DNA from: Sipunculus nudus
Lineage: Eukaryota; Annelida; Sipuncula; Golfingiida; Sipunculidae
Assembly: GCA_026874595.1 (NCBI GenBank)
Contig: CM049315.1
Location: forward strand, 10,554,664-10,618,663
Direction: 5' to 3'
DNA length: 64,000 nucleotides
Both the position numbers and the translations under genes were made by a program. Position 1 is the first letter of the stretch, and each line of letters begins with the position of its first letter. Shown in pieces: positions 37,880 through 49,096 of this stretch. The notes below the pieces were generated by a model, which was not told the origin of the DNA, ran no database searches, and worked only from the letters and a program-made list of their open reading frames with translations.

Positions 37880-38682
37880 ATGTTTATTTTTGTCTTCGGG
37901 AATGAAGAAGGCAAAATTCCACTGCTGATACAAAGGGTTCTTGTTTAAAGCCGAGTAAACGTACTTATGTATAAAGATAAATATATGTGTATATTTGTGA
38001 GGTTAATACAGAAGAAAATACATCAAGTTTTCATGATCAGCAAGCTTATGGCCACAGAAATTAAGCAAATGTGTTGTACACTTGTAAGAGCGATTATCAG
38101 TTAATTGGCCTTACTATATGTTAGAGCTATGTGAGATAACAGAAGTTTCTTCAAAATTCAGTGTCTTCATCAGTGGTAGGGTTTCACTTTGGGAATGAAA
38201 CTACAGTCTTTTGTAAATGTTATTGATGGTGCTTCGGAATGGAGGGGGTGTATTGTAAGCCTGGTAAAAGAGAACATTTGAGTAATAAAAGGTAAGAAAC
38301 CCGAGCTTGTTCTAACTATATGGGAGAGGATATTGTTGGAGACATTAAACACCCACCAGGGTAATCCTTGAAACACCCAGTTATCCCGATGAAAATCTAT
38401 ATTATAATGAATTTTCCATGACAGTGAGACAGAATTCATTGAATTAAAATGTTTTATGGTGATCCAAATTTCCGCCTAAATTAATTGGAGTGTTGCTAGG
38501 GCGAATCGCAAGCCTCAATAAAATGACGGTATCACAGAAAATTTTCTGCGCTGTTTGCGTAAATTTTCCCACAGACAAAGTGAGGGTATGACACCTCTCT
38601 CGCCACCTGGCGGAGGTAATTTTGACCGCCTATGTCGGGATGTCCCGATTGCGATATTTAACTCTCGCTGGATATGTGTAAC

Positions 38683-38755
38683 GGGGAATTAGCTCAAGTG
38701 GTAGAGCGCTCGCTTAGCATGTGAGAGGTACCGGGATCGATACCCGGATTCTCCA
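38683..38755 (+). tRNA. tRNA-Ala(AGC), unit 15 gene A
   Basis: Reference body; T7 terminator. Confidence 0.98.
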
Positions 38756-39153
38756 TGAATCCTTTTTTTCCTATATGATATAGTTTTGACGGAAATGTTG
38801 GTGACAAAGAAATCGTTTTACTGAAGAAAATAGATTTAAGCAGAATCATTTTCCAAGAGAATCCCCAACGTTCTGACTTTTCAATAACAAGACCGTCCGT
38901 GTAAGAGATTTGAAGTAGAGCTTTACATTTCTTCACTTTAACTCTAGTTTGAATACAGACCTTGGACCATTACATATATTTGCTACATGTTGTATGGACA
39001 TACACTTTTGAATATTGTATCGCATATCAAGCTTGATTATTGATAAGGATTTTATGAAAAACGGGATAATTCAGTAAAATCTCTAATTTCTTAGGAAGTT
39101 GAAGACTCCAGAGTCCGCTGAACAAGTTAAACTAACTTGTCAGATGTGGACAA

Positions 39154-39226
39154 GGGGAATTAGCTCAAGTGGTAGAGCGCTCGCTTAGCATGTGAGAGGT
39201 ACCGGGATCGATACCCGGATTCTCCA
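39154..39226 (+). tRNA. tRNA-Ala(AGC), unit 15 gene B
   Basis: Reference body; B flank, T5 terminator. Confidence 0.98.
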
Positions 39227-40030
39227 ATGTTTATTTTTGTCTTCGGGAATGAAGAAGGCAAAATTCCACTGCTGATACAAAGGGTTCTTGTTTAAAGCCG
39301 AGTAAACGTACTTATGTATAAAGATAAATATATGTGTATATTTGTGAGGTTAATACAGAAGAAAATACATCAAGTTTTCATGATCAGCAAGCTTATGGCC
39401 ACAGAAATTAAGCAAATGTGTTGTACACTTGTAAGAGCGATTATCAGTTAATTGGCCTTACTATATGTTAGAGCTATGTGAGATAACAGAAGTTTCTTCA
39501 AAATTCAGTGTCTTCATCAGTGGTAGGGTTTCACTTTGGGAATGAAACTACAGTCTTTTGTAAATGTTATTGATGGTGCTTCGGAATGGAGGGGGTGTAT
39601 TGTAAGCCTGGTAAAAGAGAACATTTGAGTAATAAAAGGTAAGAAACCCGAGCTTGTTCTAACTATATGGGAGAGGATATTGTTGGAGACATTAAACACC
39701 CACCAGGGTAATCCTTGAAACACCCAGTTATCCCGATGAAAATCTATATTATAATGAATTTTCCATGACAGTGAGACAGAATTCATTGAATTAAAATGTT
39801 TTATGGTGATCCAAATTTCCGCCTAAATTAATTGGAGTGTTGCTAGGGCGAATCGCAAGCCTCAATAAAATGACGGTTTCACATAAAATTTTCTGCGCTG
39901 TTTGCGTAAATTTTCCCAGAGACAAAGTGAGGGTATGACACCTCTCTCGCCACCTGGCGGAGATACTTTTGACCGCCTATGTCGGGCTGTCCTGTTTGCG
40001 ATATTTAACTCTCGCTGGAAATGGTGTAAC

Positions 40031-40103
40031 GGGGAATTAGCTCAAGTGGTAGAGCGCTCGCTTAGCATGTGAGAGGTACCGGGATCGATACCCGGATTCT
40101 CCA
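40031..40103 (+). tRNA. tRNA-Ala(AGC), unit 16 gene A
   Basis: Reference body; AATGGTGTAAC upstream, T6 downstream. Confidence 0.98.
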
Positions 40104-40501
40104 TGAATCCATTTTTTCCTATATGATATAGTTTTGACGGAAATGTTGGTGACAAAGAAATCGTTTTACTGAAGAAAATAGATTTAAGCAGAATCATTTT
40201 CCAAGAGAATCCCCAACGTTCTGACTTTTCAATAACAAGACCGTCCGTGTAAGAGATTTGAAGTAGAGCTTTACATTTCTTCACTTTAACTCTAGTTTGA
40301 ATACAGACCTTGGACCATTACATATATTTGCTACATGTTGTATGGACATACACTTTTGAATATTGTATCGTATATCAAGCTTGATTATTGATAAGGATTT
40401 TATGAAAAACGGGATAATTCAGTAAAATCTCTAATTTCTTAGGAAGTTGAAGACTCCAGAGTCCGCTGAACAAGTTAAACTAACTTGTCAGATGTGGACA
40501 A

Positions 40502-40574
40502 GGGGAATTAGCTCAAGTGGTAGAGCCCTCGCTTAGCATGTGAGAGGTGCCGGGATCGATACCCGGATTCTCCA
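40502..40574 (+). tRNA. tRNA-Ala(AGC), last copy, hybrid B/A gene with two substitutions
   Basis: The upstream flank is B type (CAGATGTGGACAA) and the downstream flank is A type (TGAATCTA, then T5, CCTATATGATATAG), so the gene is a crossover product between A and B bodies. It differs from the reference at G26C, the base between D and anticodon stems, and at A48G at the end of the variable loop. Stems, AGC anticodon and G3:U70 are kept, so it may be functional. It is the rightmost and most diverged copy apart from the unit 6 variant, as expected for an array edge that takes little part in homogenisation. Confidence 0.9.
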
Positions 40575-40975
40575 TGAATCTATTTTTCCTATATGATATA
40601 GTTTTGACGGAAATGTTGGTGACAAAGAAATCGTTTTACTGAAGAAAATAGATTTAAGCAGAATCATTTCCCAAGAGAATCCCCAACGTTCTGACTTTTC
40701 AATAACAAGACAGTCCATGTAAGAGTAAGAGAAGTAGAGCTTTACATTTCTTCACTTTAACTCTAGTTTGAATATAGACCTTGGACCATTACATGGTGCT
40801 CGAACAATGTTATCAGAAACCTTTGCTCAATGAAAAATAAAAGAAAATCTTATATTCCACACCTTGCACAAACTGGCTTTGCTACTTGTTGTATGGACAT
40901 GTACTGTTTTGAATATTGGATCGCATATGAAGCTTGATGATTGATAAGGATTTTATTAAAAAGGACAAATTAAGC
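40575..40975. repeat. Diverged right tail of the tRNA array
   Basis: Follows the A-to-B spacer of the core units with growing divergence and then fades. It retains the GGTGCTCGAACAATG stretch (40795-40877) otherwise found only in the two left 1178-bp copies. No tRNA follows. Confidence 0.85.
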
Positions 40976-42159
40976 AAAATCCCAGGGATGAAGCATGCGG
41001 ATAAATGGTAACTACCTGACAAACACGGATCAGCCTAGAGACAACGCACTAATGGAAAACCTCCAAAATACTACACGTAACACCAGCACACGTCAATCTG
41101 TAAGTTAGTCTGCCTATTCCCACCAGATGGCCCCACGTGCATAATAAAAGGCCCGCAAGACTTGTTTTGCCCATCATTACTAACGGTTCATCAAATGATG
41201 GTTTTTAGCTGACTGTTGGTTGATTATGTAACTCTGACTTATAATGTGACTTCAATATATGGCTTCACAAAACACAAATCTGTCATGTAAACCCTTTTAT
41301 CAGATCTAACGTAATGACTATATGAACCATTTATGATAAAACACTTTATATATGTATATACTAGGACAGTTCACTTTGAGGTTTACAATCTTCACATGTT
41401 CAAATACTTTCCCATTTTTCAACAGATGAGATACAACGTAGAGTTCATAGGATAGTACGAGCTCGAAAGAGTACGTCCAGGGGCCAATTTTCCCCATAAA
41501 TCTAATAATTTTCATACATCATATAATTTGGATTCCAATAAAGATCGTTCTTTTTTCAAATCTCCCTTTGGTGTCTTTGAAGTGGTACACGCGGAATGCG
41601 GTGCGGAGACTACTGTGAAGGACTGCACGTTTTATTACTTCTGTGTTTGTAAATGTGGGCCCGGTCCCAAACATGTCCCAATGAGCACAGGCTGAAGCCC
41701 TTGGAGTGTTTCATAAAAATGTAACAGACCACTTTGCTCCTTTGTCTGTCACATTTGTAGATATGAACAAGTGAAGATATCATTTAACATTACCTGCTTG
41801 GAATTCACTATAATTTACCTGCATGACATGAAAGTTCCCAAGGTTTGTAAGTGCCAACTGACCTGGTCCCTCATGAGTTTGTTCACAGGTTAATGAAACA
41901 AGAAGCCCAGCTTAATCGTTTATAAGGATTTTCATTATATTACGTTGTGCGTACTTCGTCCGGGGGGCTTTAGCCCTGATAAAACGTGATAAAAACAGGA
42001 TGTTATAACGTGTTATAAACTAATACACACACTAATCCTTTTCCACCCTGACGGTACTCGCACACATACATTCCCTACAGCGTAAAGGTATTTTCACTGC
42101 CCAGTAATATAAATATTCGTAAATTTGCATTATTTTACGGTGACTCGAATAGGACGCCC
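40976..42159. other. Unique flank right of the tRNA array
   Basis: No tRNA remnant, exon or long repeat visible. Confidence 0.55.
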
Positions 42160-43250
42160 CAAAATTTTTATTTTATCTCGTTCAGTATCGCGTGGCCACG
42201 CGATAATTATCTCGTTCCCACGCGATAGTATCTCGTTCCCACGCGAAAATTCTCGCATGGCCACTCTTTAGTATGCCATGCTAGCTAAAGCCCTCATCTG
42301 GGCAAGAATGTCTGTGGTCTGTTGTGTGTTGTATGTCATGCAGATAGTTGATGCAACTTAAATTGTTTGTATGTATTTTGTTGTATGTGCGTTTACGCCG
42401 AATGAGTTGAGGTAAATCTTACAGCGGTTTTCATTGCGTTAATTAAATTTGGTTCTAGATATCATTGCGTTGGTTCAGCTTTTCAATTTTTATGTGTTCA
42501 GGTAAAAACTTTGTTGAATTTGTTAGGGTTACAGATTTTAAGGTTAGGGTAACAGTGATGTAATCCCTTGTGTACTGATCATATGAAATAAACAGAAACA
42601 CTTGTTTGTATTTTATCTTCCCGGAAAATCTTATCTTATTTTTTAGGGTAAGGGTTATATATTCTCGGGTATACCGAACAGGGAAAACAACATGTCGGTT
42701 TGTGTTAAGTCTCAAGGGAAAAGCTTACAACAAACGGTGTCAGCCATAACACTTTATTATAGGCTGGGGGGGATATGTCCCCCTTGCTTATAAAGGAGAC
42801 CTTTTTACAAGAAAATTGCACAATCTTTCTCCTCACATCTTTCCACAATAGTATTTCAGTTCTGTATTTCATATCATTAAAATTTAGTATGGCACATATT
42901 TTACCCGACCACCCCCCCCCCCCCACCCCGCTATCTTTCCCTGTTCACACATTCTCTGAACAAACATGGCCAATTAGTGGTGTAGGAGTCGCTGTTGCAT
43001 TATTTCAGGTCTCAGCGTATCAAACCCGCTCCAAAGGCACGCGAATAATTGACCATAGTCTTCATCCAGTGTAGAGAATCATGCCTCAAGGATTTAAGAT
43101 ATTGGTCTTACTGTATTTGTCTATCTATATTTATCGCTCGGGAACGAGATAATTATCGCATGGCCACGAGTTACTATCGCTTGGGAACGAAATATTTATA
43201 GCGTGGCCACGAGATAAAAACGCGTGGGAACGAGATAAAAATAATTTTTG
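42160..43250. mobile_element. Fold-back element with long CGTGGCCACG-rich inverted arms
   Basis: The left arm (42160-42265) has alternating ATCTCGTTCCCACGCGATA and GCGTGGCCACGCG motifs. The right arm (43135-43250) has the same in inverse order (CGGGAACGAGATAATTATCG, CGTGGCCACGAGATA). Arms of ~105 bp enclose ~870 bp of AT-rich DNA with a poly-C tract near 42912. Both ends begin with CAAAAT/CAAAAA. No transposase is visible and no certain target duplication. Confidence 0.65.
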
Positions 43251-43742
43251 TATGTCTTATACAAGCCACCGTATTATTTCCTGGTATGATATGTAAAATA
43301 ACACTCGGATAACGCTGCAATACAGGTTACGATAAATATATAAAGCATGTTATTGATTAAAATCCAAACAGAGGTTCTAATGTGCTTATGGAAATGATAA
43401 TATCCTTATACACCACGCTGCACACTGAACATAAAATATTATTTTAGAAAATCATGAACCAATCAGAAACTGACGCCATTAAAACATATTATACCGTGAG
43501 CCGGTGTAAAAAGACCATCTTTGGAACTGGCTGAAAGTGGTCTTAATTCACAGGTGGTCTCATTAGACGGGACATTTATAACCAATGTGGATGCTTTCGG
43601 TTCACCCAAGGGGGGGGGTCTTAATAGACACGTTGTTTTATTAGAAAGGTGGCATTTCCGTCAGGTTTGACTGTTTATACTTTTAACTTAAAGTCTGTTG
43701 TAAAATGGTAATTCTATCAGACGATAAGGTTCCGTCAACCTG

Positions 43743-44030
43743 TTAATCAGGTGATATCAGGCGTTATCGATAACTTTGTTAATCAGGTGATATCTGGCGT
43801 TATCGATGGCTTTGTTAATCAGGTGATATCTGGCGTTATCGATGACTTTGTATATCAGGTGATATCTGGCGTTATCGATGACTTTGTTAATCAGGTGATA
43901 TCTGGCGTTATTGATGACTTTGTTAATCAGGTGATATCTGGCATTATCGATGACTTTGTTAATCAGGTGATATCTGGCGTTATCGATGACTTTGTTAATC
44001 AGGTGATATCTGGCGTTTTCGATGACTTTG
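43743..44030 (+). repeat. Minisatellite, eight 36-bp copies
   Basis: Exactly 8 x 36 bp; the unit starts TTAATCAGGTGATATCTGGC and ends GATGACTTTG. As 36 is a multiple of three, one frame stays open and encodes a 12-residue repeat (VISGVIDDFVNQ). The frame has no splice or domain support, so I read it as a minisatellite, not a gene. Confidence 0.9.
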
Positions 44031-45263
44031 TATCAAGGAGTATTAATACACAGCTGTATCAATATTATGCTTAGTATATTTAACCAAATGCATATAAATT
44101 TAATGAAAACACCATTATTTTTAGACATTCTAATATTTATTCGGGAACATGAATTGCCTGGCTTGTTTTTTTGTGTGTATGTATTGCTGTGTATATAAAA
44201 GAAGACAGAAGATAATAGTGTTTTGTATTCCAATACACACTTTATACAAGGGGAAAACTATCTTTCTCTGCTTTTATACCCTGTCCAGTCAGTTTTAGCA
44301 GACAGGGCTTCATAGACCTGTGTCAGAAGTAGAAATTGACCATAGCCCCTTAATGGGACCTACCAAGTTTCAACCAAGATCTATCACGTATGGCAGAACA
44401 GTGTCAGGTTTATATAATGAGTACAGACAATAGATGGACTATTCAGCGACGCAGTGTTTATCTGCAGAGCGAAGCAGCATCCAAACGGCCTTTCCCCACC
44501 GCCTGATCAATGGACATGCATCCATTTCTACTAATTACCTGGAAGATAACAAAAACGGATGCCTAGCTGCCATGGTAACTAAAAGGTTTTGCCTCAGGTA
44601 GGTAGGGGTTAGGCAGGACAGTGTTTGCTACTGCTTCAGGCATGTTTACTTGTTACCATACCATTTTGTAATCAGTGTGTTTCTAATCATAGAAACGTTG
44701 AAAAATTTCAAACACAATAAGAGACTAACAGAAATAAATCAGAAATATAATACGAGATCACATGTGCACCTCCGCCATATTTTTGCCACACATGAATTAT
44801 GCAAGCCCTGAGGAATGTGTGTTTCATTTAATCAACTTCAAGTTTGGATCATGGTTGGACTTTGGAGCAAAAGCAGCCAGTATTAGAAGCTAATGGCTCT
44901 GGCCCTCGGCCTCGATAAAGAAACTCCTGCATTTCACAATGGAATCTTTTAATTGAAAAGAAATTATGGTGATCCAGATTATCTGCAAATTTTTCAGATC
45001 GTTCCACAAAGTCAATCAAAATCAGCTTATAACGTTTTGTGTAAAGTTAATAACAGGCAAAGTAACCACGATCAAAACATAATGCATCACGAAAAGCCGG
45101 TACACCCTACGCTCCTCACTCGGTGGTTATATACTGCGGTCGTCCCAGATCTCTCTTGTCTTTATGTAGCAAGATTCGCTGGGATTCACTACCAGGGCTG
45201 GCATATAGCAAGGAATTGTAATCAGACCAATTAGAGCGTGGTATCGCATTGTATATTCTCCTC

Positions 45264-45267
<4 letters not shown>
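44031..45267. other. Non-coding; one X-box-like site
   Basis: GCTGCCATGGTAAC near 44566 is close to the RFX X-box. On the minus strand it reads as a Kozak ATG followed by 30-odd bases and a CCAG|GTAATT donor, so a short first exon is an alternative. Nothing else supported. Confidence 0.4.
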
Positions 45268-45304
<37 letters not shown>

Positions 45305-45484
45305 CGAAGGTAAAGATAAAGAGTGACACCTTTTAGACAGAATTACTAATTTTTTTACTATGTAATAGTGGTAATTACCAATTACCACCTGACGAAGAAG
45401 CCTGTGTCCTTCGAAAGCTCGTGTGTTTATAAACTAGTAAGTCTGTCTAAAAGGCGTCACTCTTTATCTTTATCTTTACCTTCG
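45305..45484. mobile_element. Long imperfect hairpin (retroelement-like fragment)
   Basis: CGAAGGTAAAGATAAAGAG (45305-45323), continuing as TGACACCTTTTAGACAG, is inverted at 45443-45484 with few mismatches. The loop contains CTGACGAAGAAGCCTGTG followed by TCCTTCGAAAGCTC, a hairpin motif similar to ones I associate with Penelope-like elements. (AT)n tracts flank both sides (45268-45302 and 45520-45543). Confidence 0.45.
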
Positions 45485-46903
45485 TTCAACTACAGACTAA
45501 CAAGGCTCTACCACTTATTTTATATATATATATATATATATATAGTCATAATCGTCATCCACTGCATCATTTACCATACTTTTTGCGAAAAAAAAAATAT
45601 TCCCGTTTCTGACAAGTTGTCGTCTGTTCTCGCATCACGCTCCTTCCGCCTGTCATTGGCGCCCCCTACATTATAGAGGGCACGGTCTGTCAGTAACATT
45701 TTTTTTCACAAATGTCAAAATATCAAAGCGGTGAAGTGTACTGTGAGTACTCTGACGGACAGGGCGAGGCTACACCGTCACCGATGCCCGAGGGCAGATA
45801 ACTCTGTATTTACGTTGAGGCGATTGGATACTGGGCCAGTATTCCCGCGTGACTGCTGTACACATTGACGGGGCGACGATCAAAGGTCCCGTAAGGATAA
45901 TTGCGCCTGACCCGTGTAAAACACCACCAGATCTGGTATTTATTAAATAAGTCCAACTCCTCCCGCTAGTCTGGACCGGAATAAAAACGTATACCTGATC
46001 GATTCACACTTACTGTACTACAGGTAAAAATCTTCGCATTTACTCCTTTGCGGAGAATTATTTTCCCAAAGACATGTATATTTGTACATTCTCCATGAGC
46101 TATTTTATCCTTTGTTTTAGGAAAATAATAATCATATTTACTTTAACGTTTTCGGGATCTTATGCGATGTCCATTTTTTTCAACGTTTTATTTGAATATA
46201 TATCTACGGATAATGCTTTGCGACATTCAGTTACTGACAAGAAAATGTAGTAAAAAAAAGTAACAAATACAACCAAGTTAATTTTTAAAATACGGTGTTA
46301 TAACATTTCTGCCTGAATCAGATCTTCCATTAATACTCAATTTGCTGATCTGCGATATGCGTTAAAAAATCCAATATCATTTTCATGTCTACACAAATGT
46401 CATTTTCCAAGAAGTGTACATCATATTCAGCAGATACCTTAAATGTCTGGACTACAAAAATGTCATCAACAGTTTCCGGTTTCTGGTGCACAAACCACAC
46501 TCAGACTAGCGGCAGTTTTTCATATTCGATAACCTTGAGTAAACAGAAACCTTCATCGCCGCGGATCTAGGCGGAGATGGTGTAGAGAATTTAAACCCCC
46601 CTTCTATTTATTTTTTGCAGTGTTTTCCGAATTATAGGGCAATTCCCATTCCTGGAAATGTGACCTTTACCTAGGGCCTTAGTCCCTTCATGTAAACAGT
46701 TAACTCCTCCCTTTCCAAATATTTATGGTTCCTCCATATGAAATAAGACGAGGAAAATGAACAGAGAATTTCGTGAAATATATGTATAATGGTTATTCAA
46801 TAAAAATTCTTTCGTTTTCCAGTCACACGATATCATGCTGTTAGTAATCCTCAGTCTAACTAACACAGTGCACCACTTAGAGGCGGGGTTTCTTTCCCTA
46901 ACA

Positions 46904-47551
46904 CCCCCGTCACACGAGAAGGCGATCTCGCTGCGATCACCAAATTGGGGCAGATCGCCGTAGAGCGCAGCCAGATTGGCCTTAAGTTTTCATAAGCTTC
47001 TTAGGAGCGAGATAGTGTCGCTTTGGGTCGTTTTATGGTCACCACGAACGCCATGAGTGGCGACCAGTTTTGAACATGGACAAAATTTCCGCCGCGGGGT
47101 CGCCGTGGATTAAAAGCGCAGTCAGGTCGGAATTCGATCGCCATCAGTGTCCAAGCAGTGCAGTACCAGCTTCCTGAAAGCGCAGGACGATCGCCAGTGA
47201 ACGGGGTGATAACGGCATAACCGTTCCACGGAGCTGGACCGGCGCTCTTTCCACGCTGCTAACGAGACCTCGGCCACCCTAATGAGCTCTTTACACGCTT
47301 TGCACGGTACTTCCGCTGCGATTATGACGTCAGGGGTGCGCTTTCGCTGCGCCCAGTGGGATTACAGTGCGCTGCTGCTGTGCTCTGACGAGGCTCTATA
47401 AATACTTCGCGGCATTTTCACACGTCGTGTTAGCGGGGTGAGAGCGGCTTTGCGGTCACACTTGGAGGGTTTTTCTGATGTTGTCGACGACCAACGGCGA
47501 TCTGCTAGGTCGCTGGGGTCGCCGTTAGATCTCCTTCTCGTGTGACGGGGG
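46904..47551. mobile_element. GC-rich MITE with perfect 19-bp terminal inverted repeats
   Basis: CCCCCGTCACACGAGAAGG at 46904-46922 is exactly inverted at 47533-47551, and similarity continues inward (GCGATCT/AGATCT). The 648-bp interior is GC-rich and full of short GCGATCGCC-like and GGTCGCC motifs in both orientations, unlike the AT-rich surroundings. No ORF. Superfamily not assigned; no unambiguous target duplication (TAA on the left, TTA on the right). Confidence 0.75.
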
Positions 47552-48226
47552 CCTTATGCACGAGTAAAGGTGCTTCTCATATAACCATAGATTTGACTTT
47601 CTTGATCTTATTTTTTTTTCAATATGAAAAGACGTATTCCCATTTAAGACACAGATACGTTAATACAAGAGCTGACACACCAACAAGATTACGACACTGA
47701 TTAGGGAACTTTTGTCACATACAGATTATTTTATAACTGAAATATATGTAAACGTATGGACACGAAAAACAGATAAGAAAATAAGGATTAAACACATAGC
47801 CTCAGAAAGCAAATACGATTTTGTCAAATTAATTCAAATACTAACATTACTAAATATAATATACAAAATAATATATGAGGGTAAGCAGGTACCCTGCTTA
47901 ATCTCTGTAATAGATCAAAATTTATATTCTAAAAGCGGTAATACGAAAATGTTAAATCAAAATGGAATCAAATATCCTGAATAGAGTATACATTTCCTAT
48001 TTATAATGTTCTTGTTATTTTCCAAATACTAAGTATGTACATCTTAAGATCTGTCTTTCACAGTTATTGAATTTGCGTCATTATAAGACCTGAACATATC
48101 CCAGAAACCAAACTATTCTGGACCTTGGGACCTGTTTTTTTTAGGTTTTATCACTTGACCCCTCCTTTTGATAAATCTTGGATCCGCCCCTGCTGCTTAA
48201 TACTTGTGTAAAATAAGTTGTCCTAC

Positions 48227-48607
48227 CTGCAGTGTTCGCACGAGGCGACTGAAGGCCCCACGTGGTTTAGCCTCGTCATCACTTGCTCGCTGCTCGATGC
48301 GTAGAATCTCCGATGAGACGTCATCGTCGTCCTTTGAGGACAGACTCCGACTGAGTCTACTGTTTCTGCTGATTCGCCCGTCGTCAAAGCGAGCGGAAAC
48401 TGAGTCAATCTCTGGCTCCTTGATGCTAGTGACGTCATGATTTGGTGTGCGTATTGCAGGCAAACGTAACGTTGGTGACAAGCGGTCTGGCGTCTTAGTG
48501 ATCACGTGGTTTTGGTTGCTAGGTGATTTCGGGGAGAGATGGTTCGGCGACTGTTGGTTTGGTCCGGTTTTTGCCATACCAGTCATATCCTCAATCGGAT
48601 CGTCATT
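48227..48607 (-). CDS. Internal coding exon of an unrecognised Ser/Pro-rich protein
   Basis: On the minus strand the exon starts after a TTTGTTTTGCACAG acceptor (base 48607) and ends in CTGCAG before a GTAGG donor (48226-48225). It is 381 nt, 127 codons, open throughout and phase 0 at both ends. The first half is rich in Ser, Pro and Asn (SPNHLSPKSPSNQNH). A middle part has serine and acidic clusters (SRSLSSKDDDD), followed by SSEILRIEQRASDDEAKPRG and a basic-hydrophobic end, GAFSRLVRTLQ. It is probably a disordered, phosphorylatable tail or linker leading towards a folded domain encoded further left on the minus strand, outside what I can trace. I do not recognise the family. Composition differs clearly from the surrounding AT-rich DNA. 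Reading past the donor meets a stop within ten codons, which supports splicing there. Confidence 0.65.
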
Positions 48608-48760
48608 CTGTGCAAAACAAATTTTTTATTAAAAACTTGATGAATGAAAACGGATTCAGCTCGAGTACACCAGTGTTGAACTCTTATTGAATGAAACCAA
48701 GCTCAAATTGTTTACAGGAAGCATGAAACATTATTAAAAAACAACATTTCCAGGTATTAC

Positions 48761-48761
<1 letters not shown>

Positions 48762-48814
<53 letters not shown>
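48762..48814. repeat. (GA)n microsatellite
   Basis: GA repeats with one A interruption, in the presumed intron between the two minus-strand exons. Confidence 0.96.
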
Positions 48815-49096
48815 CCACATTGAAGTTCGTTCAACGTATTTAATGCCTTTGATATAAGTTTACCCTCCCAAATGCAAAAAATAGCATATTGGTTTAGAAA
48901 GCAGACTTTTATTCTCATTCTGATTAAAATCATTCATACCTGGTAATATATATTTAATTAAAATTAGATAAAAGTCCCCTTCTGTAGAGAGCAACTTAAG
49001 ATGGTCGTAAAATTTTTGAAGTGTCGGATTTGCACACATGAATGTCGTTAATAATCTCTTTTTATGCGTATGGTTACCGGACTAAGAATCAATTAC

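Larger units (their letters stand above)
19054..40975 (+). repeat. Tandem array of 16 ~1.35-kb units, each with two tRNA-Ala(AGC) genes
   Basis: Units begin at the motif TTCAGTGTCTTCATC at 19054, 20404, 21754, 23153, 24503, 25853, 27202, 28551, 29758, 31106, 32453, 33803, 35461, 36809, 38157 and 39504. Most are 1347-1350 bp. The exceptions are 1399 bp (unit 3, 49-bp duplication), 1207 bp (unit 8, ~143-bp deletion) and 1658 bp (unit 12, 310-bp duplication). Each unit holds gene A about 530 bp from its start and gene B usually 470-471 bp after A; B to the next A is 876-879 bp. The spacers show only scattered substitutions. Unit 16 is truncated after its hybrid B gene and fades out near 40.97 kb. 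Minus-strand frames of 89 and 80 codons recur in every unit, but the 80-codon frame runs into the tRNA and neither resembles a known protein, so I treat them as chance frames. The periodicity is read directly from the sequence; recent amplification is inferred. Confidence 0.97.

Noticed and set aside
19067-39786. Recurring 89-codon minus-strand frames in every array unit
   Set aside because: They are conserved only because the whole spacer is conserved. They hold subfamily amino-acid changes typical of neutral drift, have no recognisable domain and no splice or promoter support.
22293-40284. Recurring 60-80-codon minus-strand frames overlapping gene A
   Set aside because: They run antisense into the tRNA body and end there; a shadow of the repeat.
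19054-40975. CRISPR array, integron or rDNA/5S cluster as the explanation of the repeats
   Set aside because: The unit is 1.35 kb with tRNA-Ala genes. There are no short spacer/repeat blocks, attC sites, or 5S and rRNA sequence.
44530-44570. Possible minus-strand first exon (Kozak ATG, CCAG|GTAATT donor)
   Set aside because: The Kozak-like GCCATGG belongs to an X-box-like palindrome. No downstream exon seen.
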